From: Pieris napi
Lineage: Eukaryota > Arthropoda > Insecta > Lepidoptera > Pieridae
Assembly: GCF_905475465.1 (NCBI RefSeq)
Contig: NC_062259.1
Coordinates: forward strand, 13,154,501-13,218,500
DNA: 64,000 bases
Reading direction: 5' to 3'
Part shown: positions 1-11,400 of the stretch, one piece after another
Layout of the letters: every line of letters begins with the position of its first letter
Position numbering within the stretch: the first letter of the stretch is position 1
Notes under the pieces: generated by a model
Database searches by the model: none
The model's input: the letters and a program-made list of their open reading frames with translations, nothing else
What the model was told of the DNA's origin: nothing
Position numbers and translations under genes: made by a program

Positions 1-632
1 GCCTGTAACTTCACTCTAATCGGTGCGAATTTCACGAAACTTCGTTGATGTATAGTTGGTACCTCGACTCATGCACACATACAAAAGCTAGACTGTACTT
101 TGTTTCGTTCAAGTTTTATTTTGACTGTATGAATGTGCCCCGCGTACGAAGGGTAACGATCTTCCCCTATGTCAATATATTATATCAATTTGCAATAGTA
201 GAATTTGAACCAGAGATAATGGTTTGAAAAAACGTTCTTTAAGGAGCCTATATGCGGATAGCTTAATAGAATTTTAGTTTTATCATTATGCTTTTCATAC
301 ATTGGCAGAATAACATTTATAGTCCTCTTTATCCCACCTCCATACTATAGCCATAATTTTCGATATATGTATTTTGACAATCATATTGCAGGTCCATTAA
401 ATAATTACAAAAACGGGCAACAATACAACCTAAACAACCGTTTAAATTTGTCTTTATACGCTTATCGCTAAGACTACTTTCGCAGTTTTCCAATACACTA
501 AACTTTGTTCGGTAGTTTATAATTTATTGAATAAAACTATGTAGCGATGAAATTAATTAATCTCAAAAACTCTTAAATATTCTTCATCGTTAAAAAACAA
601 CATTAATCTAAGCTCGAAGCATCATTTAGTGT
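1..632. other. Left-edge AT-rich sequence, no gene assigned
   Basis: I see no convincing coding sequence or repeat here. An open frame at 45-227 has no good splice context and an unremarkable composition. The stretch may be intron or 3' flank of the two partial genes that follow. Confidence 0.4.
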
Positions 633-890
633 TTATTTCAATGCGATGTAAATGTAATGTGCGGGACGAAAGTTATCGGTGTTTAAATATAACTTAACAA
701 ACTTACCACTAGACGCCTCGAAAGCCCCAGATATAAGATCTTGTATAATATGTTCTCCGTACCTTGAAGCACTACGATAGCGCAATTCTTCATCGGGATG
801 TTTGTACTTTGTAGAGTGTAGATTGTTGAGTACAACAGACAGACCAGTAGGTCGCTGCGCAGGGTCTATCCGACCCCAATACAAACCCAT
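633..890 (-). CDS. Hypothetical exon or small gene, minus strand
   Basis: An open frame starts at ATG 890 and runs 85 codons to a TGA at 633-635. An AATAAA signal follows the stop almost at once, so a one-exon reading is possible. A strong splice donor (G|GTAAGT) lies after base 707, at phase 1, so the first 61 codons could instead be a first exon whose continuation lies left of the window. The first part, starting MGLYWGRIDPAQRP, has a normal protein composition. I do not recognise the family. The start is only 84 bp from a plus-strand exon, so the two genes are divergent or overlap. Confidence 0.4.
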   Translation of the reverse strand: MGLYWGRIDPAQRPTGLSVVLNNLHSTKYKHPDEELRYRSASRYGEHIIQDLISGAFEASSGKFVKLYLNTDNFRPAHYIYIALK

Positions 891-973
891 ATATGTATCG
901 TAGTTTCACTTCCTTGCCTTTATATGGCAGGCTTTTGATATAAGGCAACATGTATACTTAAGTATTTTTACAG

Positions 974-1402
974 GTGTCAAACATACAAATTGTGAGGTTT
1001 ATCTGCGAAATGGGAAAACCTCCTGGGGCCGAATTAACACTAAAGTGAAAAATTATAACTTTATAGACGAAGGTCCGGCCTCATTTAGAACTATTTCGCC
1101 ATTTAAAGTAATAGTGGAAAAGATTTTTGTCACAGAGGAGAGGAACTTCGACGTTTTTATAGAAACACACTGCAAAAAGGAATGCTATACGGCCAAGAAA
1201 AAATTAAGGAATAAAGATAGACCTCATAGCCTTTTACTCTTCGACCCTTCTGTAATAGAACTCAACCAACATAATGAAAAACATTGTTTTACTATAAAAA
1301 AGGTGTATCATGAACACGACGGGAATTTGTATCTGTATAGCAAAGATATTATTCACGAAGACAAAGTAAACCAAACAACTGAAGAGCCTCTAAGATATGA
1401 AG
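974..1402 (+). CDS. Internal coding exon of an unrecognised protein
   Basis: The exon starts after a good acceptor (tatttttacag, AG at 972-973) and ends at an AG|GTAAGT donor after base 1402. It is open across about 143 codons with phase 1 at both ends. It is rich in Lys, Glu, His and Cys; the first residues contain NCEVYLRNGKTSWGR, which could be a small beta-barrel strand pair, but this is only an impression. A possible last exon at 1894-1943 follows an acceptor (cgtattgcag) and joins in phase to add 16 residues and a TGA. The upstream exon was not found. No family is recognised. Confidence 0.5.
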
Positions 1403-1943
1403 GTAAGTTTTATTCAATCACAAACTATTATTTCAAATGGGCATTTCTTTACACATGTTAAGTATACCGATTACTGTAAATTAAATCATTTATTACAAGC
1501 TGTGATTGTAACTGTTATGTTAATTTCGTCGCCTTGCATACTCGTGGTACCTACTTGCCTATTATTTTATAAACCGACGCCAAAAGAAGGTTATCTTGTC
1601 AGTTTGACCTGTTTGTATGTGCTATTTGGAAATTAGATAATATATGAGTAGGTACTATGATATATTGAAGCTTTCACGCACGTGTGTTAGATGTTTATAT
1701 ATGCTTGTGCACTAACTTATAATATTTGTCATTTTTACTAGAGTAATATTAACTTAGATAAATGGATAAAGATATTTCAAACTTCTTTCAACCAAACAAA
1801 TACTTGAACTGTAATATATACGTTACGGTAACAAATAAATAACGTCTTAGTAAACATATTAACTATTCTAAGTTCTAACACATCGTATTGCAGTAGACGC
1901 TCCTGTCGGGGGCGCTAACCTTCCGATTAAGGGTCGATCATGA

Positions 1944-3130
1944 CGACGCTAGCGCGAACTATGGTCCCCCTAAGTAAAAAAAATAATTTGTAATAATTTT
2001 TTCGATTCTGAATCTTACCACTTGGGTAAAGGGCGCATCAATGGATATCATACTATTATTTTATGTAAAATAAGTGCGATACATTTCTTTTCTTCAAATT
2101 GGGCGTAACGTAAAAATAAAAATAAACCTACCCATAGATGATAGATTATTTAAAATCATAAAGATCAACAAGTACAAAATCATCAAATTATTTATTAACT
2201 ATCTATACAAACTCACCAAGTAAGCTAAAACGCTTTAACACTTAATTTTCACACTTTTAAATCGTCAATTTGTGTCATAAAACCCTATTAATATTGAAAT
2301 AAGTGCAATTTTAAAATTATTAGTCGAAATTTGTATGTAAGTTTCGTAGCCGACTGCCGAGTTACCCGTTGACAAATTCAGTTTCCTGTCTTGCTCTATA
2401 CGTTTTTATTTAATATTTTATGGCCCTTGCGCGTTACTTCATTTATTCCAAAGACCAATTAGTAATAAACTTAAACGAAAATAATTACGAAGTCTACTTG
2501 ATCTGTGCCGGGTGCCCTCACCCTATCGCTGAAACTAGCGCACGGCATACTATTCAGCGGTTTTAACATTTTAAAATATTCGCTCAATTTCAACTTTCTT
2601 AACTTAATGAGAGTTTTAATTTATGATGTTTCAAACTGATCACAATTGCTGTTTTTTGGTGCATAGCGTACAATTTATCTCTACCATAGACAAATATTAA
2701 AGGTAAGCAGTTTGCTTAAGTTGCGTACCGAAGCCAATTTTAAACTCGATTAAATTATTTACTTTAAAAACTACTGCTACAGTTTTACAATTAATTCACG
2801 CAAAGTAGTAATCGGACCTGCCAACATAGATAGCATAGATCGGCGAGCATAGAGGTCGCCTATGGTTAAACAAATCACGAAAATATATTTTGACATGTAA
2901 GTGAAGTAAAGCAAGCACTGCATGCGTGCAGCGTGACTCTTAAGTAGAGTATTCTGTGGTAATGTGATACGTGAACGATCGAATGACAAGTTCAAAAAAT
3001 AAGATATATTATATTGTGATATTTTGCTATTACAAAACCATATTTTAATTTTTTTATTCTTATTTAAATTTTAACAAACCACAGCAATAAATATACAGTT
3101 AAGTAATTAAATAATAAATTTAAAAAACCG
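1944..3130. other. Intergenic AT-rich spacer upstream of eIF4G
   Basis: AT-rich spacer. I see no supported exon, RNA gene or repeat family. The open frame on the minus strand at 2777-2995 has no splice or composition support. Confidence 0.4.
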
Positions 3131-3467
3131 CGACAGGTCCGTTTGTTTATTGGTTAACATCCGCCATTTTGTACAGTCGTTTGTTTAGTGTTTAGTGACT
3201 GGCCCTGGTAACTGGTTCGTATTAAAGATACCTAGTGATGCAATATTATTAAAGGTAGAGTATATCTGCATTGTGCTGCTCCGTGTGATGTAAAATGTTT
3301 TTGCTGGAAACGTTGCTGACGAAGGCTCATAATTAAAACGTGCAAGCTGTCACGGTGACATCTAGTAAAGGTCTCCGTATTGCCGGATGTGTCCTAGTAT
3401 CAGTAAAGGCTGAATAGCGTGCCACCTAGAGTGGTTTACGTATCGTGAGACCTATGCTGCCAACGAT
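3131..3467 (+). promoter_or_regulatory. eIF4G: Distal promoter and 5' UTR of eIF4G (short-isoform start)
   Basis: An inverted CCAAT box (attgg) at about 3149 precedes a ccgccattttg segment of the kind often found at insect transcription starts. The following 300 bp is less AT-rich than its surroundings and leads to an ATG at 3468 with a G at -3. No TATA box is evident. The role is inferred from position and composition. Confidence 0.4.
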
Positions 3468-3515
3468 ATGAGTGGAAACGGCAACCAGGTGCCGCTGGCA
3501 CCACCGCGCGGTCCC
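3468..3515 (+). CDS. eIF4G: Alternative first coding exon of eIF4G (short N-terminus)
   Basis: ATG 3468 opens a short frame beginning MSGNGNQVPLAPPRGP. Two donors keep phase 0: CAG|GTGCCG after base 3488, and CCC|GTACCG after base 3515, which is weak. Either could join the phase-0 exon at 9785, which starts GHNYVSPP, giving an isoform of about 1,540-1,550 residues without the His/Asn-rich N-terminus. The reading is inferred from phase compatibility and residue composition; the exact donor is uncertain. Confidence 0.5.
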
Positions 3516-6430
3516 GTACCGTATCCTTTTGTATTTACTTATGATTTATTTACGTAATGTTGTCCACTTCACAATGCGTTTGCGAAGAGTGATTGTGTGG
3601 TTTTTCATTTTACAAAACATTAATTGTAGGAAGTGTAATTATTGTCTTAGAAGGTAATACATGGCTTCAGAACCAAGGCTTCCTAATGCTTGACCGAATA
3701 GAGCTGTAATATTTCCTCTAAAAGTTCATGTGTAACTCTTCTGTCGTCTTTGTTGTTATAATTATTAAGTTAGTAGAACATACATTTTCTTATGTTAACA
3801 ACTCTTAAGTAAGTATCAAGTATCAAACTTCAATTTATGAAGAGAATAATTATTTGTAGAGCTTAAATGAATGAAAGTATTATTACAAGTTATATTGTTG
3901 AAAGTTAAAAATGTCTTAAATTTTCTTTATTCTGTAAGGCGATTTCTAATGGCGAATTTAATTTACTAAGTGTGTAGCTTAATGCCACCATCTAATTTAT
4001 TGTAATTTACGATATTTAAAAATAATTTTTACATTTAATTACTTGCAGGATATCATCACTAGAAGTACTTTTAAGGCCATAACACATAGAATACCTTTCC
4101 CTATTCCAAGGAAATCACAGCAATGTAAATATAACCCATCTTAAGCAGCTTGTAATTTTTTTAACTATCATGCATTTGGATCAACATCACCCAAATAACA
4201 GCAGTCATCCTCGACCTAAGTCTAATTTTGCTAATATCAGGTGATATGTACATAAATATTACAATATTGTAAGATACTTATAATAATGAATTTAAGTTTT
4301 ATTGATTTCTTTGTGATTGTTTTGTTTCATTTAGTATAAACGGGACTCCAAGAATCTCATCCCCCTTTTACAAATCATTGCAGCATTATATAAATAGAAC
4401 AATTTTACCTCAGGAGGGCCCCTGCCCTTCTGGTGCTGAAGAATCCTCCGCTAGGTGTGCTTCACTCCTGCATATTCTTTGGGAATGCGATAGGACTTAA
4501 TTGCAGAAGCAAAGTAGAAATATGTTGGATAACTTGCATCATGCAACCATGGTCACAGGTCTGCATTATCGATGCTGTGTAGCAAGTATTAGAACTCAAT
4601 ATCCCATACTATATAGGCCCGTCAATACTGTCTTCTCTACACATGAATGTCTTGTTGAACATTCATTGTTAAAATTGATGCACTATATTCCTAATTCATG
4701 TCTCAATTTAAAGTTGATCAGTAGCATATTTGTTACTAAAATTGAATTTCTCTACTAGAATTTGATTTGGGGTAGTTAAATTTTCCCCTACACAGACTAA
4801 GTTTTGTTTGATAACCGCCCAAGAAAGATGCTTTTGTCATGTCTCCTAAATTTAAGACACCTTCCTTAGTACTTCACTCAACCTCAGTGTATTTGGGAGT
4901 AGGAAAAATGTCCAAGCAGATAGACATGTACATTAATACAAATGCATAAATTAATTTATTTACAGTGACAAGTACATTTGCTTCATTAGATAAGCACTCA
5001 ATTACAAATCATTAACAAAATAAATACATTATTAAATTTAACTTAATATTGTATGATTTCATAATGAACTTTTTTAATGATACAAGTAGCTTGTATCACT
5101 TTAGAATAATTGTTTACAAAACATTTGATCACAATGTATTTTGATTTGTAAACATGTAGTCAAACAATGTGAATATTTCCTAAAATAGAAATAAATTAAT
5201 GGGAAGTGAGCATAATAAAATATGATAGTTTATAATGGGTGTTATTATCAAGAGAATTGATATATGTTTTTAAATGTTGCTTATTAATTTTAGTTACAAT
5301 AACAACAAAACATTCTGTGAATAAATAATTGTTAAATTGTAACTTTAAAATAAATTTTTTATCTGTCTTAGAAGCAATTTGAATGTTAACGACACAGTTC
5401 AAATCAGTGTAATTCTGTGTGATTCTGAAGTGAACTAACGTCTGCAAGGTAAACTTTACAAGTCTGTAAAACTTTTTATAAAATACCCCTGAAGGGCAGA
5501 TTTTATTAATAAGTAAGTCTCTGTATGTTCTTCATGCATTTACATTGTTAAAATTGTAAAAGTTGTTGTATATTTATATTTGAAATCCTTCTTTCTCATA
5601 TGATTTTTTAAAAGTACTATTAATTTTTAGCTTACTGTTTCTATTGGAGTTATGGTAAGACAGTAGTTTTCTTTGTTGATTGTAAAAAAAACTTATTACT
5701 ACCTATAGTTTTCTATGTTTTTGGTAAAACACAACAGACAAACACAGGTCATTTAAGTTGTGAACACCATTTTGACAGCCTCTTTAAAGTTAAAACATGA
5801 AAAGGTCTCATTTTCATAGTAGTAGTCGTAGTTTTTATTATAATTCGCGTTACGAAACAACTCTTGCAATTTACTAACATTGAGTTCATGTTATAAATAA
5901 AAAAGTGGCCTAGTTATTAAAACGTTTCAAATCAAATATGATTGTTCTTTGTTTTATATTTTTTTTTAAACCGATTTTTATATTTTTTGTCCTTTGCCAT
6001 GCTTCCAAATGTAAATTTTCTTAACGTAATTTATTAGTGAATTGAATATTAATGACTGTCATTCCTTACTTGTTTTTCTTGAAGAGAACTTGAGCATCTT
6101 AATCTTATGAGGGCGCCACGTGATAGTTAAACAAAGGATAGATAAGTGAAAGAAAAGAAAATCACTATCCATGTAGAGTTTAAAATTTACTTGACACCCG
6201 ATACTGAAATTAAATGCATCTTATGCATTGCGCTTTAAAAGAGACAAAGGTAATTTGAAATGTGTCACCGCAGCGCAGTGTATTCTCCGAAAAACTTTCC
6301 CCGGCGCAACAGTCGCGGCGACCTCTCGCAGGGGCGACCGACGATATGCGAAACGCCTCCTGTGGCGAAGCCATAGTGCCCTCTCCCTCTACTGCCGCTC
6401 GTAACCCTCGCTTATACATTAAAACCGTGA
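3516..6430. other. Large 5' intron of eIF4G (distal promoter form)
   Basis: About 3 kb of AT-rich sequence between the distal first exon and the proximal promoter. Apart from a probable LINE remnant near 4.4 kb, I see no coding exon or RNA gene. Confidence 0.4.
4405..4530 (+). mobile_element. Probable non-LTR retrotransposon 3' remnant
   Basis: One frame reads GPCPSGAEESSARC and then LLHILWECDRT. This resembles the cysteine/histidine tail of many insect LINE polymerases, which share a C-x2-C-x(n)-H-x-L-W-x-C pattern. The frame then hits a stop. It is short and decayed, so boundaries and clade cannot be set. Confidence 0.35.
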
Positions 6431-6863
6431 TGGAGTGAAGGGTGTACTCTGAACGAATTTTGTATATTTATTAAATATTGCGCGTTAAATCGTAGTGTTT
6501 ATTATATTAAGTGGTTTCCCATACAAGTGCTAGCTATCGTAGTTGTTAACGCTCGTAAAATCATCACTGAACTTACGACTGGTTCATATTTTGGAGACGA
6601 AAAACGGCGCCCGATGTAGCGCGCCGTTTCCATATCGATTTTCTCCTTTGCTGCATTATATTACTCTTTATATTGTGAATGCGGTCTGCAAATAATTTAT
6701 TGGCACCATGCGTTATTCGCTCGGGAATTTTATAATATTATCGTAATTAAGTGCTTGAAGTAGAAGCTAGATACTATAACAAATATACACCGGCAAGTAC
6801 AAAATGAGAAGCAATAATTTAGTATCCAGTGTTAGATAATTCAGTGTAACGGGAGCCTCGCCA
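6431..6863 (+). promoter_or_regulatory. eIF4G: Proximal promoter and 5' UTR of eIF4G (long-isoform start)
   Basis: Leader before the long first exon. It contains a perfect 9-bp inverted repeat (aaacggcgc at 6602-6610, gcgccgttt at 6621-6629), a GC-rich hairpin in otherwise AT-rich DNA. No clear TATA box. Existence of a second promoter is inferred from the long open exon that begins at 6864 with no upstream acceptor that I can support. Confidence 0.4.
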
Positions 6864-8419
6864 ATGGTCGTGTCGCCACAGTTTTGGGAATGGTTCAACG
6901 TTTGGCTCGCTCAATTTCTGAAAAGTTTGTATCATGAAATTAAGATGGTCGCGATAAGAGGTAACACTTCGTATGGAAATTTGCCACTTGGTTGTGGATA
7001 CCCTGGAGGGCAGCAAACCATTGACATCTCACAGAATCTCCAGACGGCGCTGAATATGCCCCACGCCGTGGCACATACAGTAGCTACGCCCCGCCACCAC
7101 CTAGCGGCACCACACACCGCTCCCGGAGCCAGTCTCAACCACCTGGGGCACAACCAACAGCGCACCAACCGCATGAACCCCACTGTAAACCATGTTAATC
7201 ATGCCACACCCGACCATCAAAGTCAGAAACATATCAACCAGATGAACCACGCGAACCATTTGAAGTCAATGAGCCAAATTCGTCATTCCAATTACAATCA
7301 AGGGACTGCTAGGAACCAGACTCACAATGGGCACAAGTTAAATAGCAATATGACCCATGTGGGGCACATGAACCATCCCAACCACGGAATGCAGTTGAAC
7401 CATAGCCAAATGGCTCACAAGCAGGTGCAGTCGCCAGCTAAGCAGCAACCCATTCTTCATTCTAAAGTAAATCGTCCTTCGCAGTACCGGGTCGGATCTC
7501 AATCCAGTAAGTGGCGAACCACACAATCACTTTTTAAACGTGTATTAAGGTTAAGAAGTTTGTAGCGCCACATAATTTCTACGGTAAATTTGCGTGTAAG
7601 CTGTGAACATTATATTTAATGAATTTCCTTAATAAATATTACACAGTTATCCGCGGGCCTCAACACCACACAGTGAGTTGGATTTGCTTCAAAGAAGAAA
7701 ATACCTTTTTATTTAGCATGTTTCAGCCCAATGCTGTAAAATTTAACCAAACGTGAAAATGCGGCCACTATTCGCATGGATTGTATTTTAATCAGAATCG
7801 CGTTGTGTTATCGATTTTCTTCCTTCGATACGGTTTTACGATGCATAAATATCGCTAGTATATATATGTACACACAAGTGTATTGTATTTAATAAAAAAA
7901 ATTGCATTCGTTCGTACCTTTTAAGTAGGTTTGTTTAGAGTGAGTAGTTCTGAAGATGGAACTAGTGTTATGTAAATTTATTATCGCATCACGAAACATG
8001 ATACTGCATTAAAGGTGGGTCGACTGTAGCTCAGCATTTTTGTGGAGACAAATGCTACGTAAACATTCAACCAAATAGTATTAGATGAGTAGGGATATCG
8101 TCATTATACTAATCGTGCTTAGCTAACAAAGGCGCAGCTGTTAATTTAACTGTTTTATTTATTAAATGACGCATACAGTAATCAGTTACTTAAATTAATT
8201 TAAATTCTTAATCATCGATTTGAAGCAATATTTTATTTGATATTTTTTGTGTCAGTGTCTATACCAGGATCCGGGGCGGAGTGTTACCACCCTGGTGGCG
8301 CGGCTGGTCCATCATACATGACCGGCGGTAACGCAGCTGCCCCCGCTCCGACTATGAGAGGCCCGTCGACACCACAGCCTTCCGCGCCGCCGCAGCCTGA
8401 GATGACGAAGAACAATATG
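6864..8419 (+). CDS. eIF4G: eIF4G exons 1-2: His/Asn/Met-rich N-terminus
   Basis: Exon 6864-7506 (donor A|GTAAGT, phase 1) and exon 8268-8419 (acceptor ataccag, donor ATG|GTAAGT, phase 0). Residues from about 70 to 190 are a low-complexity run of His, Asn, Gln and Met with repeated NH pairs such as NHVNH and MNHANH. Exon 2 is Pro/Ala/Gly-rich. This is probably a disordered, prion-like segment; no domain is recognised. A MITE-like repeat begins within about 15 bp of the second donor. Confidence 0.8.
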
Positions 8420-11400
8420 GTAAGTGAATAAAAAAAAACGACGGGTTGCACTCCGGGAGTGCCGGCAGAAGTGAAAACTTGAATATTAACGTTGTGTATT
8501 TTTGATATTTTGGAATGGTTAGGGAATAATTTTGCACGAATTACTTTAATTATAAGTATAAAAGTACTATCATTTATGTGGTAGAATACAATATTTATTT
8601 ATTCCGCTATCCTACACAAACATGACAATTTATATTATATTAAACACGCTGCGCCAGCTGTCTACTCTTCATCCGTCTTACGAATTTTCGATCAGGTCAC
8701 GTGTCCTGACGCGAGTTCAACATTTTTTACCCATTCCAAAAAAAAGTGTACAACGCCGCTAAAGAAGTTTTCACTTCAATTTACTATTTATTGAATAAAA
8801 AAATTTGAAATTAAAAATGATTTATTACAGTTACAGTTTAATTATGAGTGACAGAGGCCTTATCCATATTATATTCTTTATGGAAATATATAATATGTCC
8901 ATCAATGTTGTTTGATTATTATTAACGTTATGACATATTATATATCCCCAATATCCGAAATATATCACCGAATTATGTTATAAACGATCAAAACCGCATT
9001 AATTCATGATCTTAAACAATTTTAATGATTAAGCTGTGTATATTGATTAGAAAAGGAAATTTAAAAAGCTTTGCACAGTTCTGCGTTCCGTTCCATTTAA
9101 CACCCTTTCGCTCTATTTCCATATTTTGTTATCGGCATATGTCCAGTTCTATAACTTCGTGGTAACTCAAACACTTAAAAGGTAGTAAAAACATTGTTAA
9201 AGTCCAAAAAACTGATTTCATATAACCGCACTGTTTTATTGTAAAATATGCTAAGTATACATTTTTTTACTGGGAAACTTTGATTGCAACTGCACAATGA
9301 ACTGCAAAATGAACAATAGGAATTTTAAGAAGCGTATATTTAATAGTATTTATTATATCTGCTTGTTGTCATTATACCGAATTTTAAGTAACGTTTTAAC
9401 TAAGTTGAATCCAATCAGTTAATTTGATGCGAGCGATGGCTGTATCTTTTCGCACACACAGATTTTCTTAGAATTACAGGTAAGCGTTGCGGTTGCATTA
9501 CAATTAAAACAAAATATGAATCGATGGAACTTACTTAGTATTAAATATAGTGGAAGATAGACGTTGAATCCTTTTGATCGAGCTATGGTTTTAGCGCATT
9601 CTTTTACGTTACAATAATTCAAGCGACGAATATAATTGTCACCGAAAATTACAATTAAGCGTGGATTAATTATGTCCTCTAAGGCTCTTGACGTATATTG
9701 ATGAATTTTATACAAAGCAATATCTAATTCCACACCATCTAGCAGCCTAGTTAAAGATAAAATGGGATTGAAAACTAATTCCAGGGCCATAATTATGTGT
9801 CACCGCCGAACGCAACGGCTACAGCGAGGCCACAGTATTCCAACTTCCAGTATAGAGCTGCTCAGCACTCCACAAGACCAGCAACCCATAACAGGTAAGG
9901 TTTTTTTTAAAATATACGTATTAATGATTGATTTTGACTAGCCTTAACTTCTAAAACTATAAATAATGTTCGAATGTGTTTGAGTGGGACTAAGCGACTG
10001 ATTTTCAGATAAACCTTTTTCTGACTTAAACTGTATAAAATGTGTGAATTCATTCATCGCCTTACTGAGGGGCTGGAGGATAGGGGGATAGTTTTTAGGG
10101 TTTCTATAGAGATTCTAAAAGTGAGTAGAGAAAAATTCTGGCAAGTACAGGGTCTAAAAATTCAGCAAAAAAGAACAACGTCCCGCCTAAACGGTGGTGG
10201 CAATTATTGGGTGGAACACCAAACACCCCCACAACAAGAAGGCCGCCATAATTGGCTAAAATAGAAGTATGTGGACCCTTATGCACGAAATTATGCAAGA
10301 TCTTTTATTCGGTCGGGCAGCATATAAGGTGTACGGGAAATTGGTCTCCGTCCTTAACTTTCATTCCACGATGCCAAACGGTATCAAATAGAGGGGGCGC
10401 TCGAACAAGCCATGATCAGCTACTTGGGGCGGCGATACCGGGTGTTAGTTTGACTGATATACAGGAAAAAATATGAAATCTGTCACTCTTCATCAGCTAC
10501 CAGGGGAACAGCAACGGCCTGGTGTTCCCCTGGCCCTAAGAGATTGCGGTGAATTCAAAGTGGTCGTAAAAAGATCGCCGTCATACAAGTGCTACTTAGG
10601 TGTTTTTCGCGCGAGAAGCTGAAAGCTGATTTGTATCTTTAAGTAGTCCTGTGCATTAAATGTGCATACTTGAAAATTAGTTCCGACCTCTGGTGACCCA
10701 CTTGTGAGAAAATCAGAGATAGATTTATACATGGGATCAAATATTGTTTTTCAAGTTGAATCTGTTAATTTTGTTAGTTTAACTGCCTCAAGTCTTATGG
10801 TTATAACCCTCAACTCAGGCTGTGACCTGTGTGTATATGGTATAAAACTCTTCAGCCACCAAGTCACGGGCATTGCGCAACCTCATCATAAGGAATACAT
10901 CCTGACTTTCTGCTGAAAACGTTAGGATTACAACCCTGGATATGTGATCTATTTCCCTAATTTACCCTTTAGCCCCCAACTTGCTAAATAATTAAATTAA
11001 TTATTAATTATTTAATTAAAAATTAGCTTGATTAAGTGTTCGAAAGCATATTAATAACTAACAGGTATATCCCTTGCGTTATTCTTTCCTTGCTTCACAT
11101 TCCCTTTTCGCTAACTCGTGGATAATGTAGCTCATACCCAAAGGCTAATGTTCAAAGCCAAATACAGTTTTATTTTCAACTAAAATATTAAAAATATTAC
11201 AGTTTTAACCTCTAGGTTTATTGTAGTAATGATCATTTTGGTATTTGATTAAATAACTTAAGTCGTTTTTTATCACGGGGTAATCACAATGTAGCTAGGA
11301 TATGTTCATTATTGCCATTAAACTAGCTGTGCCTCGCGGTTTCATCCGCTAATTCGGAAATAGCAAAGACAATTAAATAGACAAATTGCTATGGAAAACT

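Noticed and set aside
6932..7183. Minus-strand Cys/Trp-rich frame over eIF4G exon 1
   Set aside because: Antisense of the His/Asn-rich coding exon; composition follows from that.
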